From NCBI GenBank assembly GCA_037576195.1, contig CM075104.1, positions 15,454,211-15,518,210 on the forward strand: a stretch of 64,000 nucleotides of DNA, in the 5' to 3' direction. The stretch is from Phytoseiulus persimilis (lineage: Eukaryota > Arthropoda > Arachnida > Mesostigmata > Phytoseiidae). Both the position numbers and the translations under genes were made by a program. Below the pieces are notes generated by a model. That model made no database searches. It was not told the origin of the DNA and worked only from the letters and a program-made list of their open reading frames with translations. Positions 10,682 to 21,900 of the stretch are shown here, in pieces. Each line of letters begins with the position of its first letter. Position 1 is the first letter of the stretch.

Positions 10682-13600
10682 GCTGGTGCAGGCTCCACAC
10701 AGGCCCGAATTCGTTTCGTTACTCCGCGACTGAGCAGCCGAGGGACCAACCGATTTCTTCTGGACGCCAAGTCGGCTTTCCTCTCCCCTTTACTGATAGC
10801 GAGCGCCGTCAGATTCGGAGGAGCGGCGGCCGCGCACAGATGTCTGCGAGTAACCTCACCCTAATTGTAGCGTCTACATCACCTTACAAGCTCCAATGAA
10901 CTTCAACGTAACTAGATGTCGCTATTGCTGTGCTCGTCGAGACGTCTCCGTGTTCGACCCCGCTACCAGAAATTCCATCCCGCTTGCAGTCAATTTCGTC
11001 GGAAACGGGTGGGGTTCCACTCGTCATCGCTTGACCGTTTCTCCGGTTTTCCGCGGTTTTAGTTCCATCCTGGACGAACGCGGTGAACCCCTCCATTGTT
11101 GGAGTAATAAATTCGGACCCGGCCATCTACCGTGATCTCGGAGATATTCACGATGCTGCACTTCATGCGAAGCAAATTCCGGGGACTCTCAGCACGAGAA
11201 AAAAAACAACGGAGCCGAAAGCGTGTTCTAGAGCAACTTTTGCTTGGGATGGAGCGAAGGGAGGAGAAAGAATTGGATTACACAAAAAATCTGAAATCCT
11301 TCCGTTTACTGGAACAGTGCCGAGAGCCCACTCAAAAAAAGTACCCATCCGCGACGACGTCAGGACGTACTTTCCGAACAGCTCCAGTCTGCGACGTCGT
11401 TTCGGCTTGATCAACTCGGGCGCGATTCTAGACTCGGCGAAACCAGAAATAGACGCCAGGTCAACGAACTCTGATATTCCGCATCGGAAGACGATCGTGA
11501 AATCCAGTGGACCAATTAGATACGACTACGGCTGAATACGCCACTCCCGAATTTCGAAGGGAATGCAGCAGCCTCCTCCGATTGTCGCGTTTTCGCTGAA
11601 CGCGTGGATCGAAAGTGGAGGAGGCATTGTTGGACAGTTCAGTTTTTCCCTCTAATTCTCAGGTGATCCAACAAGGAGGAGTCCCGACCTTATCTCGGCA
11701 TTTATTCATTCCCGTATAATTCTTGTTCGGCCTCAACCGCACAACCCGAGGTGCCTTTCAACTTCGGCGGAGTTTTTCTCCAACACAAGTTCAAATAATA
11801 CTTTACCCCGAGATCGAGTTCGTTCCAACCCTCGGGAAACTTCTAAGATGAAAGAAAATGTGGGTACAGGTTTCTGCTACTCGTTTGGTCAACCCACACC
11901 CCTCGGAATAGTCATGTATCGAGCTGGAGCACCAGATAACTACCAATAAAAGCCGTACTGTTCATTCAGCGCAGCAATTGAAGCTAGTACGTCGTGCGAG
12001 AAGTCACTCGGAGTGATAAAGATTTCGTCCTCGAGAGCCCTCGGTGATGCGTCTTTGTGGATGAAATTTCAACAACCACTTGAGCCTTGCCGGGCCCGTT
12101 CCCACGAGAATGATTTGAGTGGACAATGACCAGACGGCTACGAAAACAGCGATCGAGTATGGAGTGGTGGACTATGATTATGCCTGCCACTCGAATATTC
12201 GTCCTTCATGGAAATCACGACGCATTCCCGGTAATGACACACATCCTCGCTTACAGAGATTTTCAGTTTCGGTTGAATTTTCTGACCGTGGGTTGCGCAT
12301 TCCTCCGTCAGATCAGGGAATCGAATCCGGCGATCCTCCTTCGGTGAATCATTCCGAAAATGTGTGATTTCCTCTCGTGAGGGAGACTTCAGACGACTTT
12401 CCTGGAGAGAAGAATGGTTCGGCTCGCATGTCACGTCGATGTCATATAGGAACGGATGTCTCCATCGTTCTCGGTCGAGCTGGATTTAGCCTCGGTCAAT
12501 ATCAGGCGACCGCATCTGACCCGTAGCTCGGACGAGTGAAGCCATGACTATGAAATGGAGAAGGGTTAAGAGAATCGACTCTTCTGCTCAGCCTTAGGGC
12601 AGATATTGTTGTGACTTGACTACTCAATGACGACTCGTAGCTTCGTGAGGATCACATGGGTAGATCAGGAGCCAGCAGAGCAAAGACGCAGTATTGCAAC
12701 CTGAGACTCGGTTGCCACTATCAAGAATCCGGAGTATGCTGGAAAGATTGAGGTCCGACGCCCTACCGTTCTCGAGACCAGCGATTAAGCTCGGTATGAA
12801 CGAAGCGATCCTCAGGACTGTTTCGGGAAAAATTGACGGCATCTGGCTGTCTCTGTTGTCTGCTGATCTCTCACTGCTGACCTCCCGTTCTCGGCAAAGA
12901 GAGGAGCGATCCTCTCGCACACAGAGATAAGTCCGCTCGGAAGCGGTGTTTCTAGGAGAGTCGTTGGGGGGATCCGGGAGAAAAGGGGAGATGAGGTGCA
13001 TCAAAATGTGAATTGAGATCTGTGTTGCAGCAGGTGGTGCCGCCTGCCCCATTGATGGCGGCCTTCCCTGTGCGTCGGAGCTCAAAGCAAGCTGTTGCAC
13101 TCTTTTTGTTACCATTCCCTTCGTTTTCTTCGTTGTCGTCTTCTCGTTCTCGTCGCCTGTTGGTCCCTCCCTGCTCGATGGGCTCTCTTCAATGCTTGCT
13201 CGCCGACTAGCTTTCCTTCTCTCCCTCTCTTCCACCCGACTCCGGGTGGCGGGCGATTCAGCGATCCCGCAGTCATCCAGTGGCAATCCAGCAGCACATC
13301 TAGCAGCCTATCCAGCCATTCAACTGACCCGGCTACGCGTCTTGACACCCCCAACAGCTTTGAGAGACGCGGGGATCCGAATCAATTGTGAATCGTGGCG
13401 AAAAATTATTCGGAACAGAATCAATAATACAACGGCGGTACTGGATCACCCCGATCCTCAAGTTTTCCGCAGATCTTCCCCTCCCCTTGATGTTTCCGTG
13501 TTGCTCGAAAATCGGCGAAAAATGGTACGGTTCCAGCCTTGGTCGGTCTCGGGACTTTGGTCGAGATTCTCGGAAAGCGATGCGGTTTGCGAATAATGGG

Positions 13601-14073
13601 AGCGGACGCGGCGATTCCGAAGTACTTGTTGTTTGTTCTTGATTTCTGAGACGTGTTCACAGTCCGGAACATCGTGTCTCGGAAAAACACTCAACGCTCA
13701 CTCCATAGCGTTCGAATCAGCCTGTGAGAGAAGGAGTTTAAGCCGATGACCCCAGCGAAATACTTTTATTCTGTGGCATCATGTTGCGTTGTTGTCGTCT
13801 ACGATGATTGCGTAACGGACGAACTTGGCCGAAAAAGATAACACACAGAAACTGAAGGCATCCTGCCGACTCATACGAGGCTGCGGCCGCCGCTACTCTT
13901 CTAGAGCACCTATCGACGAGATTGAATTAAGAGGAGTCACGGGGAGAATCGTTTGTTCGAATTGAATGATAACACGATGTCACAACATATCGGACAGTTA
14001 CAGAGTGAGAGTCGAGAGAGTCAATCGAGGGGCCGAATTATCGCCGATCAAGACGGTGGGAGCATTCGACTGT
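10682..14073. other. Intergenic stretch without a confident gene
   Basis: Upstream flank of the NRF-type gene. A minus-strand frame at 10884-11126 starts with ATG and runs into a good donor (TT|GTAAGG), but no partner exon was found. Protein-like frames overlap on both strands at 12119-12434. A 220-codon minus frame at 12624-13286 is low in complexity. None has a recognisable domain. Confidence 0.4.
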
Positions 14074-14375
14074 TTACATCTCTTTGACGACGACGAAGAT
14101 AGCTATTATGCCAATAACGATATTCTGATGGCCAATCGAAACCCATCAAAAAAACGTTGTGAATTTGCCAACAGAACACTTGTCCGATATCGAACTCGAA
14201 CATTAGAAGCGGATACTTTCTCTGGCGACGGAGCTACTCGCTCCCGCTCGAGAATTCTACTATGATCGCGGTCCTCCGATTCGGCTTCTGATTCGCCATG
14301 ACTCCACCACGAGAGCCGCTTTCTGAGGAGGCATTCGACAGAGCCAAAGCTCGATATCAAGGACAAAGACGACAT
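14074..14375 (-). CDS. Candidate two-exon gene for a 69-residue tail-anchored peptide
   Basis: Not recognised. Exon 1 (14217-14375) starts with ATG (MSSLSLISSFG...) and is rich in acidic and basic residues (ESEAESEDRD, ILERERVAPSPEK). The donor AAA|GTATCC is followed about 90 bases later by a T-rich acceptor (CATCAG). Exon 2 (14074-14124) then adds a hydrophobic run, NIVIGIIAIFVVV, and the stop KEM*, giving a single C-terminal membrane helix. Phase is 0 on both sides. The layout is typical of tail-anchored proteins, but the peptide is short and nothing else supports it. A serine-rich exon with no membrane segment can also be read if the intron is retained. Confidence 0.4.
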
Positions 14376-14394
14376 GACAAAGACAAAGTTTGAT

Positions 14395-14400
14395 TTATTG
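14395..14400 (-). terminator. Candidate poly(A) signal AATAAA
   Basis: This minus-strand hexamer lies about 460 bases after the stop of the candidate terminal exon at 14855-15032 and just upstream of the 14375 start codon, so it could end the upstream gene. Confidence 0.3.
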
Positions 14401-14854
14401 ATGATATTTCACACCTAATTTTTGTCCATGCTTTCTGAACTCTCTCCATTCGTCGTCGCCACGATGATTACATGCTTCGGTGTAGATTCACTTTCTAGAA
14501 AATCCTTGCACGAATTCCCGCCAGTTAGTTGTGAGCTCTGGGAACGCTCCGCCACCGCGACCTCCTGCATGTTCTACAGGCGCGTTTTTTCTTGTGTTAT
14601 GGCAGAGATCTCAACCAGCATCCCGAGGAGTATTATATTCTCGGAATTTTTGTCTTGGACGCCCTTTCGGTGTTTGTTATCGTTCCGAGTTCCGCGTCTT
14701 TTGAAAGACTTGAAAGTTTGCTTTGGTTTTCGTTTCGGATGAAAGTACCGAATCGTTCAATCATGCGTTCAGCTTCTCACGGACTCAATCTGCGTTAGTT
14801 TTCGCGCCTTGTTCATAACCTAAAATAGATATGTGGTCGGAATTCATCGACGAA

Positions 14855-15032
14855 CTACGATACAGCGAGTAACATCTTCACCATTTGTTCCAGTTCGCTC
14901 ACGAGTTTACCTCCCGCAAACTTCCTGACTTGAGAAATCGTCTCTTCTGATCGAGGGCCCATCTGAACGTCTAAGTATTTCAATATGTAGTGATGTTTCT
15001 TCAATCGATGTCGCGATATTTCTCTCGCGCTT
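14855..15032 (-). CDS. Candidate terminal exon of an unidentified gene
   Basis: Not recognised. The frame from an acceptor at about 15032 (CTGAG|AAGCGC) to the TAG at 14855 encodes about 58 residues. They are charged, helical-looking and typical of real coding sequence (HHYILKYLDVQMGPRSEETI, then ISQVRKFAGGKLVSELEQMV). A strong donor (GAG|GTGAGC) at about 15107 is 69-74 bases upstream and could end the preceding exon, with a phase-2 match to STEPSSKYVVYKLFISLS. I could not find the start. A possible ATG at 15204 (METSPYSTKG) is in another frame. Confidence 0.4.
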
Positions 15033-15107
15033 CTCAGCTTCCGATAATAGCAAGATCAGGGGCACAAGAAGAGCTCGTACACGACGTTGAAGTCCACAGA
15101 GCTCACC

Positions 15108-15937
15108 TCGACAATGATATGAACAGTTTATATACAACGTATTTTGAAGAGGGTTCGGTGCTTCCTTAAGATTTTCAAGACACCTTTAGTTGAATACGGT
15201 GAGGTTTCCATTTGCGAGATGTGGGCAAAGCTTCCTCGGAATCTGTGACGGAGGATCCGGCGGGAGAAGGATGAGAGCCATTGATAGGAGATATAGGGCG
15301 AGAATGGGAAGGTGGGAGAGAGCGGGAAAAAATTAAATTGATGGACGCGCCATAATGAACAGACGAATCTGAACGGAGGCGTGAGCGAGCCTGTTAGCCA
15401 CAAAGCTTGCCGGGAATTGATCACAAAAAAAAACCTGGATGGCTAAACAATTAATGAATCACTCAACGATACCAGCTTTGAAATGGCTCCTTCCCCAGTG
15501 GCTCCGATGACCATAGAAAAAATCGGCGCAGTTCCCGCTTCATGGCGTTTTTCTCTTTGCTTTAGAGGAGAGTTGGCGCTCTGCTCTATTTACATAATCG
15601 TTTGTTGAGCAGCAAACGCTCCGAGGCGGCGGAATTCGTTGTTGGCACTCAGTCAGTCACTTCGCGCGTCTGCACGCCTCCCCGTCGGCTTACAGTCCAA
15701 CGTGTTCATGTTTGTAAAATCTCATGAGGTTATTTTCACTAGGATCTTGAGGCGGCATCCAGCTTCGTTGCCGGTTGGATCACATGTCAGTGCTCGAATC
15801 GAGTTGATCCGCGTGAAGTGACCTCGTCGCCCGCCAGAGCTCCACGTCGGAACCGCGGACCACGAACGGAAGCGGTTTCGGCCTGGAGGGAGAAACGGTG
15901 TTGTGGTAGATCCGTTCGGAACGCACGCAGAGTTCCC
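15108..15937. other. Stretch between the candidate small gene and the Lmx1 3' end
   Basis: Contains the 3' flank of Lmx1 on the minus strand and the upstream flank of the unidentified exon at 14855-15032. The open frames seen have no domain and no consistent splice sites. I saw no clear poly(A) hexamer for Lmx1. Confidence 0.4.
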
Positions 15938-18900
15938 TCAGACGTTCTGTGCTTTGAGGTGATCTTCGGCATTGGCCGAGGAGTTGAAGTACGAGCTCTG
16001 CATTGAATACAGTCGGTCGATAGGGTTCAGCGGATTCTGGATTCCAGTGAACGAGCGCGCTAACAGAGCGGAGGCCTCATCATCGCCTGGTGCACATCTG
16101 CAAACGGAGGAAGCCTGCATGTGAATCAGATGGGCGTGCCTGCTCCCGAAGCTCGAAAACCTTTTTTCCGAGCTCTTTTTCCTGAAGGAAACCGCGTTCG
16201 GCAGGGATCAAGGAGCCGTTTGAAGAGAGGCACGAGGGAGATTCGTTTCAATTAGATCCGACGAATGAGAGGAGGAAGAAGTGCATCACGAGTGGAGCTT
16301 GGAACTTCAGGAGCTCATGAATCCGCAGATTAGTCTGAGAGCCAGAGCACGGGGTGACGACATCGAAGGCAGCACAATTAGCATTTCAGGGATCGTTGAC
16401 ATCTCAGAGGACGGACTCTGTATTATGGGTTCGTCGGAAAAATATTGGCCGTTTTGACATATCGGGCTTGTGAGGCATCGCAACCGATTTCACGAGTTCC
16501 GATCGTAACGACACGAGAATCACAAGAGGGAGCTCTAGTCTTACCCCTGTCTGTTGCCTCGCTGTGAGGAAGCGATGAGTACGTCTTCCAAACCTCCAAG
16601 ACTAGACTCAGAGTCTGCGCCGATTTCCGCCTTCATGAAAGCCTGTTCCGTCTGCTGGTAGAACGACATGTGTTGTCCTTCGTACGGAAGTGAACCCGAT
16701 GACATCATGTTGTACGACGGCGAAGCTCCTGCGCTATCCATATCGTGAAGACCCATTCGGTACGGGGAGGATCCGACAAGATCGGGAGATGCCGACTGCC
16801 GGCCATCTTCGGATCGTCGACACGAATCTCTCGTCGATGAGGCCATCTCCGACTCGGAAGAGTCTCCACAGTTGCTTTGCGTCGTGCGCGTCACGCCTGC
16901 ACTGCCGTTGCGCTGCTGCTGCTGTTGCTTTCGCTGGATCTTTTTGAGCTTTGCCCGCTGGTTCTGGAACCAGACCTGGACGATCCGAACGCTCAGTCCC
17001 GTCTCCTTGGCCAACGCTTCGCGAACCTTCCTGCAGGGCTTTTGACTGATCTCGAACGATGCCTTGAAGGCTCTTCTCTGCGCCGTTGTCAGTATCGTTC
17101 GAGGACGCTTGGGCCCCCTTCGTCCGTCAGGCCTCTGCCCGGCCCCCGGCGTGCCAACCGACGGTACGCCGGCACCGCCGCCACCGCCGCCGACTCCACC
17201 GCCGTTACCGCCCACGCCGCCCACAGGAGCGCCTGGTCCGGATGTCAGAGCTCCCGGCAGCATTGTTTGACCTGGAACAGGACCACCCACGGGAATCACT
17301 GCGGCGTCGTTGCCTGCGAAAAATCGAAGAAAACGGGTTGAACTCCGTCCCGAGCTCTGCAACCCGCGAATGCCAGAAAGATCTGTGTTAGGAGCTCGAG
17401 TGTTACCTCTCAGCTGCTGCAGCAGGTGCATTTCCTTCTCAAAGTCCTGTCGACAGTAGAGACGTCCGTTCCTGAGCACGTATTCGTCGCCTCGTTGCAG
17501 CTGACGCCCACAGGTGCAACACAGGAAGCACGACAAGTGATAAACTTGATCGAGTGCCTTCATGACAAGTTCTGCCGGCGCGATCGATCCCGTGCAGGCG
17601 GCACATTTCGCTCCGAACAACCTGCAACGAACAGGGCGGCAATGTTGAAAATCCTCCGCGTGTTTCGGTCGAAGATATCCGGGAGTCTTCTCTGCTACGT
17701 AACAATATGAATCGACTGCGCAGCTTCCAGTTCCGGAGGTTTTCGCGGTGACACAGACCCAGGGTCGTGGGAAATATGCCGCTTCGCAGTCGGATCCTCC
17801 CCTCGAGTCGAGAGCAAACACGAAGATGTGCGAACCAGCGAAATCAACGACTTCGCCTTGAGCGTAACTTGGCATCGGGATATTGGATTTCGTCGGTAGC
17901 GTGTGTGGATTTGGTTGGGCAAGCCAACCGAACGGGAACTCTGTCCGTGCGTCCCTCGTACTGAATGAGCGCTCGACAGACTGTTTGTTGGACGATATTG
18001 TAGACTCGGAGCGGAAAACGAGGGATCGCGGTACTTGACGTCGATGTTGCTCCTGCTGCCGGCGCGACGTTCGATAATCCTCGACTCGTCAGCTGACCAG
18101 TACGCGAACGTTTCCCTTCGACGAAAAAGGAAGTGGGTCCAGTTGCTCGCTTGCTGGCCAGCTCTCCTGACGGGAGCTAACAAGAGCGAGCGGAACAGAA
18201 GCAGCGCACAGTTGCGAACCTCAGGAAGTACGGACGAGGAGACCAGCGGGAAGGAGCACAAGAAATGAAGGAAGGAGTCAACAGCAATAAGATGTTCCCC
18301 CGGGCCTGTTTGTTCCGCACACAGAATGACAACCGACTCAGCTGCCCGCCCGCCCGCTCGTTTCCGAGCTTGCTTACTTTCCACCGAGACAGCGAGCAGG
18401 CGAATAAGCACCCGAAAGCATCTTTCTATTGGTCGGCTCGCGAGGCGCAGTCAAACCTCCATGGGCCGTATTTCGTGGACACATCGACCAGCGCTGGTTC
18501 TTCAAATGGAGTCTCCCTTTGTTTGACAGCGGTAGTTTGTAGGAAGCGGCGGGGAAAACAGCCAGAGAGGACGCGAGAGAGTCGGCGAAGGGGTCCAGAG
18601 CAAACAGCTGAGTGCAGTTAACCGCGTAGGTAGTTTCTCGGCTTTCTTCTCTCGCGCTATCCCCTCCAATCTCGCTTAGTTGAGCGGACGAGGGAGCAAT
18701 CGAGCTCAAGCCACTGTTCAAGCGCAAATAGTACAACACTGAATCAAGTCTCGTGCCGATGGCGTTCGCTCGCTCGCTCACTCACTCCTTCGCTAGCCAT
18801 ACTCTCGCTCTGGTCACCGCAGCCGCACCAGTGTTTCCCACGGACTCGAACTCTCGTTGCCAGGATTTTATGCCTTGACAATTCCGCGGCGGCGACTGCG

Positions 18901-21900
18901 ACACCACCAGCCAGCGGATCTCGTCGTGCGTTGCTAACATCAGCAATTCACACAACGCATATTACCGACTGTGATTGAATTCCCCGCTCAGAACGAGCTG
19001 CTCTGAGACCCAAGTGCCGGGCACTTCATCGGTCTCGATCTTTCCGAAAAGAGTGCGGGACAGTCCGATTGCAGTGCCTCTGAGGAGGAGTGTTTGGGCT
19101 TTTCCGGCGCGACCTATTCGGCGATGATAAAATCATCCGCCTCCTGCTGAAACGGCGTTATCCAAACGTCCGGCACTCCCCGAAAAACAGGCATTCTACG
19201 GGAGAGTCGGAATCATCGGATCACAAAAAATGCCCGATGTTCATCCACACTGATACGATGAAATCCCGAGGAATCAATCGATCAATGATGCCGGAGCTTC
19301 CGAGAACGAATCATCGTGATAAATCATATCGATCGATTGACCGGACAAGATCTGGGGCCCGACCGCTCAGCGCGAACTGAACCACTAGCGCAGATTTGCA
19401 CCGTCGATGTCCTGAGTAGGGAGAGGGAAACGCTCTCACTTCTGGACTGGTTTCCATGTCTCGTACTCCCTCCGCTGGAAATGAAGCTGACCGTGCTCCG
19501 GCAAGTAGCCGCTTGAGAGTTCTTACGGGGGCATCGCGACTTACCAGGGGAGCACGCGCGAGGCTACGGGCAGGCAAACAGAATATTGGAATGAGGTGAT
19601 ATAAGGTGACAAGGTGATTTTGTGAGGAGATCATCGGCTTGGAGATGAGCGAGCCGCTTTACCTCATCGGATCCGAGTATTTCGGCAGATCCTCAAGCCC
19701 AGCATTGGGAGAGAGTCTACGGAAGAGCTCGCGTCTCATAATGTTGGGATCGCAAATTCCGCTCCGCAGATGCTTATTACCGATTTCGGACCTCATCCCG
19801 GTTCCCCGCTTTAGTTTGACCGCACTCGCGAACAATGAGAGGCAGAATTCGAGTGACGGGTGTCGGCGGAGACATGACTTATGGCCGGAGAGATACGCGC
19901 ACGATTGTTTGACGACAATATCAGCGGAAACGTCTGTTCCTATGTGTCAACGTGCTCGACGTCACAGCGGAGGCGGTGAGAGAGCGAAGAGGGAGGAAGG
20001 ACTTCCTGCTGAGGTGGTCCGACAACAAGAGAGGAAGAAGGCTTACGTACATGAGGAGGAGAAGACGACGAAGAGGAAGATTCGGGCTCGGGTGGGCTCC
20101 CAGCCTGGCCGGTCGTCGCCTCGCTTGATTCTTCTTGTTCGTCTTCTCAGTTTTTCGGTTTGCCCTCCGCTTTGCCCTCCGCTTTGCCCACCCATCAGCC
20201 AGTGCCCGAGCACCCTGTTCTTCCCATTCGTGTTCCTCAGCTTCTCCCTCCTCGTTCGCTCGGTCCCCGCTCCCCCTCCTCCAGCTCGGTGTAGCCGGGT
20301 TTCAAGCCCTGCTGAGCGCTCGACCCACCCGGCTTGGTCGTCCGCCGTTCGCTCCTTTCTCGGCGGCCGCACATACTCGGGCTCACTGCCAGCCAGGCTG
20401 GCTAGGCCGTAACCCACTGCGAAAATCCAATATCGTGCCCCTGAGCGTCTCCCCCTCCCCCCCGCTCCTCTCGCTGTCTCTCTCCGTTTTCCCGCCGTCC
20501 TATTTAAGGCTTGACTCCCTCCGACCTGCGGCTCTCTCAGCGGGACTTCCTGCCCGTCCGCCCGCCCGCCTGCCTGCCTGCTCGCCCGCCCGCCCGCCCG
20601 CCAGCCAACCATCCAGTGAGCCAGCTAGGCTCAAAGGTCGCAGCGAAACAGCTCATATTGACTGCCGCCGCCGATGGCGTCTTGCCGCTGTTGCGCTTCT
20701 AAATCTAGAGTGGGATCTGGCCATCGCCGGGGAAAGAGACAAGTCAACAGAAAGAACAACGGCGGAAAGCGAAGACTGTGTTGCCACATCTCCCGCGTGA
20801 AGTCAAGCCGAAAACACGTCCGACATCTGATAATACCTCACTTGGCTCAGTTTGAACATGAAATTCTGTCGACTGAGCACGGCTCGATGGAAGTGGTAAT
20901 CCGAACTACGATCGTTGCAACACACCTCGCATGCGATGTCGTTGTAGACGACCAATGTGGCGCACCTTAGTGAGCTGCGGCCGCATCGAGGAGTGCCACG
21001 CGGGTCGGCAGAGCTCCCACATTTCAATTGTGCGCACCGAGGAGTCGAGGGGCTCAAAATCCATCGCTCGGAGCAAACACAGAACTCGCGGCTTGCTGTC
21101 CCATATGGCACTGAAAGTTTTGCTCAAGTGCCACAACATGGGCCAAACTCCATTCAGAGTCCAGATCGCCAGAGTTCAAGTGCAATCGAAACGTAATCAC
21201 TCGAAGAACCCCGCGACTAGATGCGAGTAAACGCCCGGGAGCTCGTAGTTGAGTAAAGAGCGAAAAAAAAATCTGACTAACAGAGTTTTTCCGCTTGTGC
21301 TCGAAACTCGGCGCGCGGCAACAGAGCGAAGTCATGAGTCGAAGTCACAGCTCGGGAGGGAGCGAAGATTCTCACGAGCGATGTCGATCGACGACAATGC
21401 TGGCTCATGTCGGTCCGGGGCTCGCGAACCGTGAAACATTCGAACGAAATGGATCAGATGAAAAGGTGAACCGGTCGGGTCGAAGGATGCTGGTCGTTTT
21501 GTTTGGAAGCAACCTACTGAACTGGAGCACCATCCAAGGAATCTTGGGCGTTCCCCTACAGGTCGCTTATTGCCCTCTTCAGGGGGCTCTCGACAGCCTA
21601 ATATCGCGCTCACTCGGCACCAATATTCTCCGTTGTGCCGGTAGCCCGAGCGATTCGACCGTTGGTCGCCCCTCGGCCACCCATCCCCTCCCGTGGAGTG
21701 AGCCTTGATGTACGTGGTTGCAGTGTGGAATGAAGTATCTTCGGGATGGCTATCGTCTCAACGTCGAGGTTGCAGTCGAGAAGCTCGCGATCAACTCGGG
21801 TCGGAACGAGTTGATTCTCTCGGATTTCATCTTCAAGCGCAGGCGAGTGACGGCGAATGTGTTCACGATAACATGCACTCTCATATCTTGCTGCTACAGT

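Noticed and set aside
12624-13286. 220-codon minus-strand open frame
   Set aside because: Low-complexity, Arg/Ser/Glu-rich product without a domain. A frame of this length is expected about once by chance in a window of this size and composition.
16541-17875. Reading the Lmx1 homeodomain region as one uninterrupted 444-codon gene
   Set aside because: The frame runs through two introns: LIM2 joins the homeodomain exon by an in-phase splice at 17407/17313, and the tail continues into exon 5 from a donor at 16545.
19639-20412. 257-codon plus-strand open frame in the large Lmx1 intron
   Set aside because: The translation is dominated by low-complexity Ser/Pro/Arg runs from pyrimidine-rich DNA, has no domain or splice support, and its length is not surprising for a GC-rich stretch.
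20552-20604. Tetranucleotide tracts as a CRISPR-like or satellite array
   Set aside because: Units are only four bases, with no spacers and no longer repeating unit. These are ordinary simple repeats.
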